NCBI GenBank assembly: GCA_902489075.1
Contig: CABTYO010000012.1
Coordinates: 1-64,000, forward strand
DNA: 64,000 nucleotides
Direction of reading: 5' to 3'
Source of the DNA: an uncultured Faecalicatena sp.
Lineage (GTDB): Bacteria > Bacillota > Clostridia > Lachnospirales > Lachnospiraceae
The stretch's first letter is position 1; each line of letters begins with the position of its first letter. This document shows, in pieces, positions 57,778 to 64,000 of the stretch. Both the position numbers and the translations under genes were made by a program. Under the pieces are notes generated by a model. It did no database searches, had not been told where the DNA came from, and was given only the letters and a program-made list of their open reading frames with translations.

Positions 57778-60297
57778 TTATATATTTTCTTCTATGTATT
57801 GCTCAAATTCTTCAGGCGACATCAAAATCTTTCTCGGTTTTGTGCCTTCCTCTTCGCCTACCACACCGGCCTCTGCCAGCTGGTCCATGATGCGCGCGGC
57901 CCTGTTAAATCCAATCTTGAACATGCGCTGCAGCATCCCGATGGATGCCTTATCCTTATCAATGATCAGCTTTCCGGCATCTACGAAGTAGGTATCCCTT
58001 GCATTCTCGCCCTCCGGGGTTGCTCCGGGCATCCCTGCCTGGCTTCCCGTATTGGAATTGACATGCTCCTCGATCTCCTCGCTGTAAGAGGCATTGCCGT
58101 TATGTTCGATCAGATAGTCGACCACTTTCTGGACCTCTTTATCGGATACAAAGGATCCCTGTACTCTGACCGGCTTCGGATAACCTGTCGGATAGAATAG
58201 CATATCTCCTTTTCCCAGCAGCTTCTCCGCTCCATTCATATCGATGATCGTACGGGAATCCACTCCCGAGGAAACGGAAAAGGCAATTCTGGAAGGCATG
58301 TTCGCCTTAATCAGTCCTGTGATGACATTGACGGACGGACGCTGTGTCGCAAGGATCAGATGAAGTCCCGCGGCTCTCGCCAGCTGTGCCAGACGGCAGA
58401 TGGCGCCTTCCACCTCGCCCGGCGCAACCATCATCAGGTCCGCCAGCTCGTCCACGATAATGACGATCTTCGGCATCTTCTTCGGCACACCGTCCCCCGG
58501 CTCCAGCTGCTCGATCTTCTCATTGAAACCTTTCAGATCCCTGACATTATAGTCTGCAAACAGCTTGTAGCGCTTCTCCATCTCCGCCACAGCCCAGTTC
58601 AGGGCACCGGCGGCCTTTTTCGGGTCTGTCACGACCGGAATCAGAAGATGCGGAATCTTGTTGTAAACACTCAGCTCCACGACCTTCGGGTCGACCATGA
58701 TCAGTTTCACCTCATCAGGATTGGTCCGGTAGATGATACTCATGATCAGGGTATTGATGCAGACAGACTTACCGGACCCGGTCGCACCTGCAACCAGGAG
58801 GTGGGGCATCTTCGCGATATCCGCAACGACTGTCTTGCCTGCAATATCCTTGCCCACGGCAAACGGAATACTGCACTTACTGTTCTTAAACTCACTGGAC
58901 TCCAGAAGATCACGGAGCATGACCGCGGTGTTCTCATTGTTCGGCACCTCAATGCCGACCGCAGCCTTTCCCGGGATCGGAGCCTCAATTCTCAAATCGG
59001 TCACGGCAAGATTCAGCTTGATATCATCCGCCAGACCGACGATCTTGCTTACCTTGACCCCCTGCTCCGGCTGGATCTCATACCGGGTAACAGAAGGACC
59101 GCAGCTTGCATTGGTCACATGTACCTTTACACCGAAATTCTGCAGCGTCTGCTCCAGCTTTAAGGCGGTTGCCCGCAGATGGGCATCGGAATCGCCCCCG
59201 GTCTTCTTCCCGCGGTTGAGCAGAGACATCGGCGGCATCTTATATACCTTCTGCGGCTTCTTCTCCTGCGCTTTGACCTGGGCTTCCACCTGATCGGCTT
59301 CTGCCGCGGCTGCCTGCGCACTCTCCTGTGTCCTGCGCTTTCTGCCTGATTCTGCATCCACAGGAGACATCTCTTCCTGTGCATCCTGCCCGGCTGCTGT
59401 CTGGATCGGCGGTATCTCTGCCGTCTCTTCCGGAATAATCTCCTCTGCCGGTTCCGGGATGTCCGCCGGAGGGTCCGGCCGGTTGATCACCAGATCCTCA
59501 AATGGGGATGGCATCGGCGCATCCGCCTCCGGGACTCCATCTATCGTCAGTTCTTTCAGATCCGGCGACTTTCTGCCAGTTGTCTTATCCATCAGTGTGG
59601 TGGCAAAGGAGACACCGGAAACCTTCTTATCCTGTCTCTTGGTGCTGCTCTCAGAAGCCTTTGTATTCCTGCGCTCCTGCTGACGCTCCATCCGCTTCGT
59701 GGCGGAGGCTTCTTTGCGCTTTCTTGCATCTTCATATGCTTTCCTGCTCTTATGTCCCAGCGGCGTCAGAAGTGACTTCTCCGTAATCAGTATGGTACAG
59801 ATCACCACCAGAATCACCAGGACCACATAGGTCCCGGCCACCCCGATGAGCGGGCACAAAAGCTTCACAATGCAGCCGCCCATCAGGCCTCCTGCATTCT
59901 TATGCTCACTGGCGAGCTGATAATATGTCATTAACTTTGCTTTCGCATCGTAAGAATTCATAACCAATTCTAAAAATGCTGTAAGTGTAAGCAGCAGAAC
60001 ACCTGCTGCGGCTATCTTTATGTATGCGTGTGCATTCCCTTTGTTGGAAATGGTAAAGGCGGCGGCGCCAAACAGGATAAATGGCAGAAGATACGCCATA
60101 AACCCAAATAATCCAAACATCACCGACGAAACTGCCTCCCCCGCAATTCCGCCAAGCCCAAAGTTGCTGATCACTAACAGAATACAGACTGCCAGTAAAG
60201 AAAGAATCAAAATCTCATCTTTTATAACAGCATTACTCTGTGATTTCTTCGGCTTGCCTCTTGTGCTTTTTCTCTTTCTAGTCGACTTTGCAGCCAT
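57778..60297 (-). CDS. FtsK/SpoIIIE-type DNA translocase
   Basis: ATG at 60297 (MAAKSTRKRKSTRGKPKKSQ) follows GGGGGAAGTATT; 839 residues. Four N-terminal membrane helices (residues about 30-180), an acidic Pro-rich linker, then RecA-type motor with Walker A LLVAGATGSGKSVCINTL and Walker B PKIVIIVDELADLMMVAPGE, ATQRPSVNVITGLIKANMPS and a C-terminal winged helix gamma domain (GMLQRMFKIGFNRAARIMDQ). Pumps DNA at the division septum, in spore-formers into the forespore. Confidence 0.93.
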   Translation of the reverse strand: MAAKSTRKRKSTRGKPKKSQSNAVIKDEILILSLLAVCILLVISNFGLGGIAGEAVSSVMFGLFGFMAYLLPFILFGAAAFTISNKGNAHAYIKIAAAGVLLLTLTAFLELVMNSYDAKAKLMTYYQLASEHKNAGGLMGGCIVKLLCPLIGVAGTYVVLVILVVICTILITEKSLLTPLGHKSRKAYEDARKRKEASATKRMERQQERRNTKASESSTKRQDKKVSGVSFATTLMDKTTGRKSPDLKELTIDGVPEADAPMPSPFEDLVINRPDPPADIPEPAEEIIPEETAEIPPIQTAAGQDAQEEMSPVDAESGRKRRTQESAQAAAAEADQVEAQVKAQEKKPQKVYKMPPMSLLNRGKKTGGDSDAHLRATALKLEQTLQNFGVKVHVTNASCGPSVTRYEIQPEQGVKVSKIVGLADDIKLNLAVTDLRIEAPIPGKAAVGIEVPNNENTAVMLRDLLESSEFKNSKCSIPFAVGKDIAGKTVVADIAKMPHLLVAGATGSGKSVCINTLIMSIIYRTNPDEVKLIMVDPKVVELSVYNKIPHLLIPVVTDPKKAAGALNWAVAEMEKRYKLFADYNVRDLKGFNEKIEQLEPGDGVPKKMPKIVIIVDELADLMMVAPGEVEGAICRLAQLARAAGLHLILATQRPSVNVITGLIKANMPSRIAFSVSSGVDSRTIIDMNGAEKLLGKGDMLFYPTGYPKPVRVQGSFVSDKEVQKVVDYLIEHNGNASYSEEIEEHVNSNTGSQAGMPGATPEGENARDTYFVDAGKLIIDKDKASIGMLQRMFKIGFNRAARIMDQLAEAGVVGEEEGTKPRKILMSPEEFEQYIEENI

Positions 60298-60390
60298 AAT
60301 ACTTCCCCCTTGGCTTTTAAACATACTATATCTAGTATATCATTTTTTCAAAAGCCTGTCATTATGAAATTTTTCTTCAGGGATTTACTT

Positions 60391-60428
60391 TAGCAGTTAA
60401 GTGAAAACTTTGCAACCCTTAACTGCCA
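60391..60428 (-). terminator. Terminator after tepA-like gene
   Basis: GCAGTTAAG and CTTAACTGC flank an 18-base loop (60391-60428). The T-run is weak, so it may only reduce read-through into the translocase gene. Confidence 0.45.
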
Positions 60429-60445
60429 AATCATCCAAACTTGCT

Positions 60446-61201
60446 TTATAATGGCGGCAGTTCCAGTGAGTCTGTCTTTGCCTCTCCCTCAATCATGCTG
60501 TGAAGCTTGTGCAGTGCCTGGCTGATCCCGCCAACCTCGTCGATAATCCCTTCCCGGACAGCGTCCTCCCCTTCCAGCATGGTCCCCACATCTTTTACAA
60601 GCTGAGTGGAATCCAGCATCAGCTCTTCCAGGCGGGCCTGTGTGATCTTAGAATGAGATGAGATAAACTTTGTAATCCGGTCCTGCGTCTTTTCCATATT
60701 CCGGAGACTCTGTGCCACTCCGATAAACATCCCGCTGGAACGTACCGGATGTACAATCATCGTCCCACTCGGTACAATAAACGAATAATCCGCAGACACT
60801 GCCAGCGGGCCTCCGATTGAATGGCTGCCCCCGAGTACGAGTGAAACCGTCGGCTTACTTAAGGATGCAATCATCTCCGCAATTGCAAGTCCCGCCTCCA
60901 CATCTCCTCCCAGGGTATTGAGCAGGATTAAGACGCCTTCCACTTCATCATTGTCCTCAGCCTCGGCAAGCCTTGGGATCAGATGTTCATATTTGGTAGC
61001 CTTGGTATTCCCGGATACGGCCTCATGCCCTTCGATCTCCCCAATCACTGTCATAAGCTGTATATTGTGCCGTCCGCTTGCCTTTCCAAGACGCAGAGTT
61101 CCCGTATCTTTAATTTCTTCATTCTCATCTGCCTGTTTCTTCTGAATCTGTTCTTCTTTATCTTCCTGAGCATTTTCCATATTACTTTGCGTATTTTCCA
61201 T
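60446..61201 (-). CDS. ClpP-class membrane-associated protease, TepA-like
   Basis: 251 residues from ATG at 61201 (MENTQSNMENAQEDKEEQ), following CAGGAGTGG; the longer frame has no ribosome site. After a highly charged stretch comes a ClpP/crotonase-type core: GVLILLNTLGGDVEAGLAIA, TVSLVLGGSHSIGGPLAVSA (nucleophile Ser), GTMIVHPVRSSGMFIG (His). The same order, TepA next to SpoIIIE/FtsK, is known in Bacillus. TepA degrades signal-peptide debris or aids secretion; this is from the family. Confidence 0.8.
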   Translation of the reverse strand: MENTQSNMENAQEDKEEQIQKKQADENEEIKDTGTLRLGKASGRHNIQLMTVIGEIEGHEAVSGNTKATKYEHLIPRLAEAEDNDEVEGVLILLNTLGGDVEAGLAIAEMIASLSKPTVSLVLGGSHSIGGPLAVSADYSFIVPSGTMIVHPVRSSGMFIGVAQSLRNMEKTQDRITKFISSHSKITQARLEELMLDSTQLVKDVGTMLEGEDAVREGIIDEVGGISQALHKLHSMIEGEAKTDSLELPPL

Positions 61202-61291
61202 GTTCTGTATCCACTCCTGTCTTTCTGAATTCGTATACCGCTTCACATAGTATCTGAAAGAAAGGCAGAATTATACATTTTCCGTAAAAAA

Positions 61292-61326
61292 ATGGTATGG
61301 ATGCAAATTGTATACATCCATACCAT
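61292..61326 (-). terminator. Terminator of metY
   Basis: ATGGTATGGATG and CATCCATACCAT form a perfect 12-bp stem, followed on the minus strand by TTTTTTTACGG. Confidence 0.85.
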
Positions 61327-61331
61327 CTTAT

Positions 61332-62606
61332 CTAAAGCAGTGCCTGCTCTACATCTGCGATAATATCGTCCACATTTTCGATTCCCACACTGAATCTGAT
61401 CAGATCCGGCTGAACACCTGCTTCTTTCAGCTCCTGCTCATTCATCTGGCGGTGTGTGTGGCTTGCCGGATGAAGAACACAGCTGCGTGCATCGGCAACA
61501 TGAGTCACGATCGCAACCATTTTCAGCTTATCCATCATCTCCACTGCTGCTTCTCTTCCACCCTTTAAGCCAAATGTGAGAACGCCGCAGGTGCCGTTCG
61601 GCATATATTTCTGTGCCAGGTCATAGTACTTGTCACCCGGCAGTGACGGGCAGGAAACCCATGCCACTTTTTCATGATTCTTCAAGTACTTTGCTACAGC
61701 CAGTGCATTCTCGCAGTGACGCGGAACACGCAGGTGCAGTGTCTCCAGTCCGATGTTCAGAAGAAATGCATTCTGTGGAGCCTGGATTGATCCAAGATCT
61801 CTCATCAGCTGGGCAGTTGCTTTCGTAATGTAAGCACCTTTTCCAAACTTCTGTGTATAAACAATACCATGATATGTCTCATCCGGTGTTGTCAGCCCCG
61901 GGAACTTCTCAGCATGAGCCTCCCAGTCAAAATTGCCGCTGTCCACGATGGCGCCGCCCACACAGGCAGCATGTCCGTCCATGTACTTTGTGGTAGAATG
62001 CGTCACGATATCTGCTCCCCACTCAAACGGACGGCAGTTGATCGGTGTCGCAAATGTATTATCTACAATAAACGGAACTCCGTGTGCATGTGCCGCTTTG
62101 GCAAACTTCTCGATATCCAGGACAACGAGTGCCGGGTTGGCGATCGTCTCTCCGAATACAGCCTTCGTATTCTCCTGGAATGCTGCATCCAGCTCTTCTT
62201 CGGTACAGTCAGGGTCTACGAAAGTGGCCTCCACACCCATCTTCTTGATGGTATGTGCATACAGGTTATATGTACCACCGTAAAGTGCAGAAGCACACAC
62301 GATATGGTCGCCTGCCTGTACGATATTCATGATGGCATAAAAATTCGCTGCCTGGCCGGAAGAAGTCAGCATGGCAGCCACTCCGCCCTCCAGGTCACAG
62401 ATCTTGGCAGCAACCGCGTCATTCGTCGGGTTCTGCAGTCTGGTATAGAAATATCCGGACTCCTCCAGATCAAAAAGGCGTCCCATCTGCTCACTGCTTG
62501 TATATCTGAACGTTGTGCTCTGGTAAATAGGAAGAACTCTCGGTTCCCCATTGCCCGGCTCGTAACCGGACTGTATACATTTTGTCTCAATCTTATAGCT
62601 GCTCAT
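61332..62606 (-). CDS. metY: O-acetylhomoserine sulfhydrylase / MetY-type PLP enzyme
   Basis: 424 residues, within the family range. PLP-binding Lys in DIVTHSTTKYMDGHAACVGG; LTSSGQAANFYAIMNIVQAG; YGGTYNLYAHTIKKMGV; and C-terminal VTHVADARSCVLHPASHTHR typical of OAH sulfhydrylases rather than MetB/MetC. It makes homocysteine from O-acetylhomoserine and sulfide (or cysteine from acetylserine). No S-box riboswitch is visible; its start is 10 bp after the upstream CFI-box gene. Confidence 0.92.
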   Translation of the reverse strand: MSSYKIETKCIQSGYEPGNGEPRVLPIYQSTTFRYTSSEQMGRLFDLEESGYFYTRLQNPTNDAVAAKICDLEGGVAAMLTSSGQAANFYAIMNIVQAGDHIVCASALYGGTYNLYAHTIKKMGVEATFVDPDCTEEELDAAFQENTKAVFGETIANPALVVLDIEKFAKAAHAHGVPFIVDNTFATPINCRPFEWGADIVTHSTTKYMDGHAACVGGAIVDSGNFDWEAHAEKFPGLTTPDETYHGIVYTQKFGKGAYITKATAQLMRDLGSIQAPQNAFLLNIGLETLHLRVPRHCENALAVAKYLKNHEKVAWVSCPSLPGDKYYDLAQKYMPNGTCGVLTFGLKGGREAAVEMMDKLKMVAIVTHVADARSCVLHPASHTHRQMNEQELKEAGVQPDLIRFSVGIENVDDIIADVEQALL

Positions 62607-62616
62607 TCTCTTCCTC

Positions 62617-63372
62617 CTATGAATATAAATATTTCTTTTCCAGCTCGCGCACCATATCGCTGTAAAGTTCCTGGCATTCCTGCTTCTTACCTTCCTCGAT
62701 CAGATGCACACATGGATTTACATACTCTTCCCAGATACCGGCATAGACCTCAGCCGCATTCTCCTGACGGTCAATACGCTTCACAATCGTCGGTGCAATA
62801 TTGTAATACTCTTCCACCGTCCTTATGCCCTCTTCAGATTCCAGCATGTACTGGTCCCTGTACTCCCGAAGCAGACCCAGCTCATAGCAGTCATCCGGCT
62901 TATCCAGACTTCTGCATACCGCAGTCGTAATATAGCAGAGACCTTTCTTGAATCCGCCCTGGATCTTCTCACGGCTCGAAAGCCCGATCTTATTCTCCGG
63001 CATCTTCTGATTCCAGCGTTCAACCATCTTCTCTGTAAACGCTTTCGTCTTCTCACTGCTAATCTCTCCCAGAAGCGGAACATAATATGAAACCATATTC
63101 ATATTATAATCAAGACACACGATATCCCTTTTCCTCTTGGAAGGTATCGCAGCAAGCTGTTCGGCCACATACTCCGGAATATAAGAAGCCATCTCTTCCA
63201 GCATCTCATCAGATTCTTCAAAACCTTCCCTGATCTGCCCCAGCAGTGCACTATGCTGATTCAGAAGCGTATCAATATTCGTCCCATAAGTATTCTTATG
63301 AAACTTCTTCGCATATTCGGCAGTCTCCCCAAACAGGGAAATCATATCTGCCCTCAGATTCTCATGGTTCAT
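62617..63372 (-). CDS. CFI-box domain protein
   Basis: 251 residues. An all-helical first 140 residues, then KKGLCYITTAVCRSLDKPDD and YELGLLREYRDQYMLESEEG with VEEYYNIAP. The C-Y/F-I-x-T-A motif followed by L-x-x-L-R-x-x-R-D is the CFI-box domain, often at the end of diverse clostridial proteins; function unknown. Upstream of metY in what is probably one operon. Confidence 0.72.
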   Translation of the reverse strand: MNHENLRADMISLFGETAEYAKKFHKNTYGTNIDTLLNQHSALLGQIREGFEESDEMLEEMASYIPEYVAEQLAAIPSKRKRDIVCLDYNMNMVSYYVPLLGEISSEKTKAFTEKMVERWNQKMPENKIGLSSREKIQGGFKKGLCYITTAVCRSLDKPDDCYELGLLREYRDQYMLESEEGIRTVEEYYNIAPTIVKRIDRQENAAEVYAGIWEEYVNPCVHLIEEGKKQECQELYSDMVRELEKKYLYS

Positions 63373-63500
63373 TTTATCTCCTCTTAACGTAAAACATTCA
63401 AATTCGTCTAAATATCACAGAATATTGTACCATATACCGGGGAGGCTATCAAGATGAATTTATGAGATGAGTTCTCAGGAGGGAAAGATGAAGGGGGGGC

Positions 63501-63773
63501 GCATGTCAGGGAGAGGGAGGGCAGGCGGGGGGACTTTTGGAATACCGGACGTTTAGGCTTGGGTTTGTAATAGGAAAAAGGTCCAATCTGACGGGAACGA
63601 CTGCATTCGTCGCGAAATCCTGAAAGGATTTCACGGCTCAGGCAGTCTTAAAATCTGCTGTTGAACAGCAGATTTTACCCGACAGATTGAACCTTTTTCC
63701 TATAACAAACTCTACGCCACACTTGAGGCATTCACAAAAGTCCCCCCGCCTACCCTCCCTCTCCCTGACATGC
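63501..63773. repeat. 273-bp near-palindromic element
   Basis: The ends GCATGTCAGGGAGAGGGAGG (63501) and CCTCCCTCTCCCTGACATGC (63754-63773) are exact complements. Homology continues inwards through GGCGGGGGGACTTTTG / AAAAGTCCCCCCGCC, and TAGGAAAAAGGT / ACCTTTTTCC. The core holds hairpins GAAATCC/GGATTTC (63614-63632) and AAAATCTGCTGTT/AACAGCAGATTTT. No open frame of note. It could be a MITE-like element or a structured RNA gene. Confidence 0.75.
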
Positions 63774-63900
63774 TTGGTTTCATCCGGCCGTGGAGAACAC
63801 ATCCCGGAGGCAAATTGTGGTGGGGAAGCGTATAAAGTCGAATGGGGAACGCCGTCGACTTAAGAAGTATCCGTCGTAACTTATTTATTATTCTGGTTTA
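63774..63900. other. Intergenic region with 13-bp duplication
   Basis: No gene seen. TTTATTATTCTGG occurs twice in tandem at about 63885-63910, reaching into the end of the next gene. Confidence 0.4.
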
Positions 63901-63999
63901 TTATTCTGGCGCCTGTACAGCGCCGCCTCTCCAACCGCCATACGGCTCCCGCCCCGAGTCGTCCCACCTGAACGTATCTGCGACCTGATGCGCCAGCTC
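63901..63999 (-). CDS. C-terminal end of an unidentified gene (partial)
   Basis: A frame open from the window edge reads ELAHQVADTFRWDDSGREPY, then GGWRGGAVQAPE and a double stop at 63901. The composition (Trp, Arg, Gly) is plausible for coding DNA, but no family can be named from 32 residues. Confidence 0.35.
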   Translation of the reverse strand, partial: ELAHQVADTFRWDDSGREPYGGWRGGAVQAPE

Positions 64000-64000
64000 C

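Noticed and set aside
58360..59293. Long plus-strand frames opposite the DNA translocase gene
   Set aside because: They mirror the codon bias of the real gene and have no family resemblance or ribosome site.
61869..62930. 353-codon plus-strand open frame opposite metY and the CFI-box gene
   Set aside because: It is antisense to two well-supported genes, has no ribosome site, crosses the gene boundary and contains Cys/His-rich unlikely protein.

Overview
The window looks like chromosome of an anaerobic Firmicute of the Lachnospiraceae type. Pointers to this are the NfnAB-like electron-bifurcating transhydrogenase, fhs-folD one-carbon genes, FeoAAB, a BceABRS-type module, a GPP34 protein, a C_GCAxxG_C_C protein, strong GGAGG ribosome sites and moderate GC. 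The genus cannot be fixed from sequence alone. Almost every gene is on the minus strand. No rRNA, tRNA, CRISPR array or transposase gene was seen.

Region 1 (1-4.8 kb) is a row of small, unrelated, same-direction genes: VOC, Cys-cluster, acetyltransferase-like, membrane, DUF3788, DUF3795, Lnu-like nucleotidyltransferase, SufBD-like HEAT and YoaP-type GNAT. They are separated by about 40-bp imperfect palindromes that resemble one another and carry the next gene's Shine-Dalgarno. Stops fall just before the left arm and starts just after the right arm, as in an integron cassette array, but no integrase is visible. Several members are broken or fused. A second block with related sites lies at 23.4-27.6 kb. 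I regard this as the best candidate for an undescribed system here.

Region 2 (4.9-11.3 kb) has a WYL regulator, an M28 peptidase, two AraC-type regulators, a truncated PEBP protein and a MATE exporter. It ends with a tiny type I toxin-antitoxin locus in which both promoters, the antisense terminator and the pairing mRNA ends can be read. Region 3 (11.3-23.3 kb) holds an ECF sigma / membrane protein / ABC operon, a LytTR two-component pair, and a BcrAB/lantibiotic-immunity-like ABC transporter with its own OmpR-type two-component system. The last two are tied together by CAAGGTT direct repeats in two promoters. A GyrI-like protein and a second WYL regulator close the region.

Region 4 (27.8-38 kb) contains a GPP34-family gene, a DtxR/MntR-type regulator divergent from a feoA-feoA-feoB operon, an XRE/TPR regulator and a BceAB-RS antimicrobial-peptide module. 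Region 5 (38-48.7 kb) has a secreted CAP protein, an esterase, RsmH, a CACHE-GGDEF-EAL protein, a ferritin-like protein and a HEPN/MNT pair. It also has a sortase-type surface protein gene bracketed by a perfect 29-bp inverted repeat, a possible invertible switch, beside a divergent HTH gene. Region 6 (48.7-63.4 kb) is housekeeping: rlmH, nfnAB, a Rex-like-controlled Fe-alcohol dehydrogenase, a zinc-ribbon/TPR protein, folD, fhs, a DNA translocase, a TepA-like protease and metY. The last 600 bp hold a 273-bp near-palindrome and the tail of one further gene.
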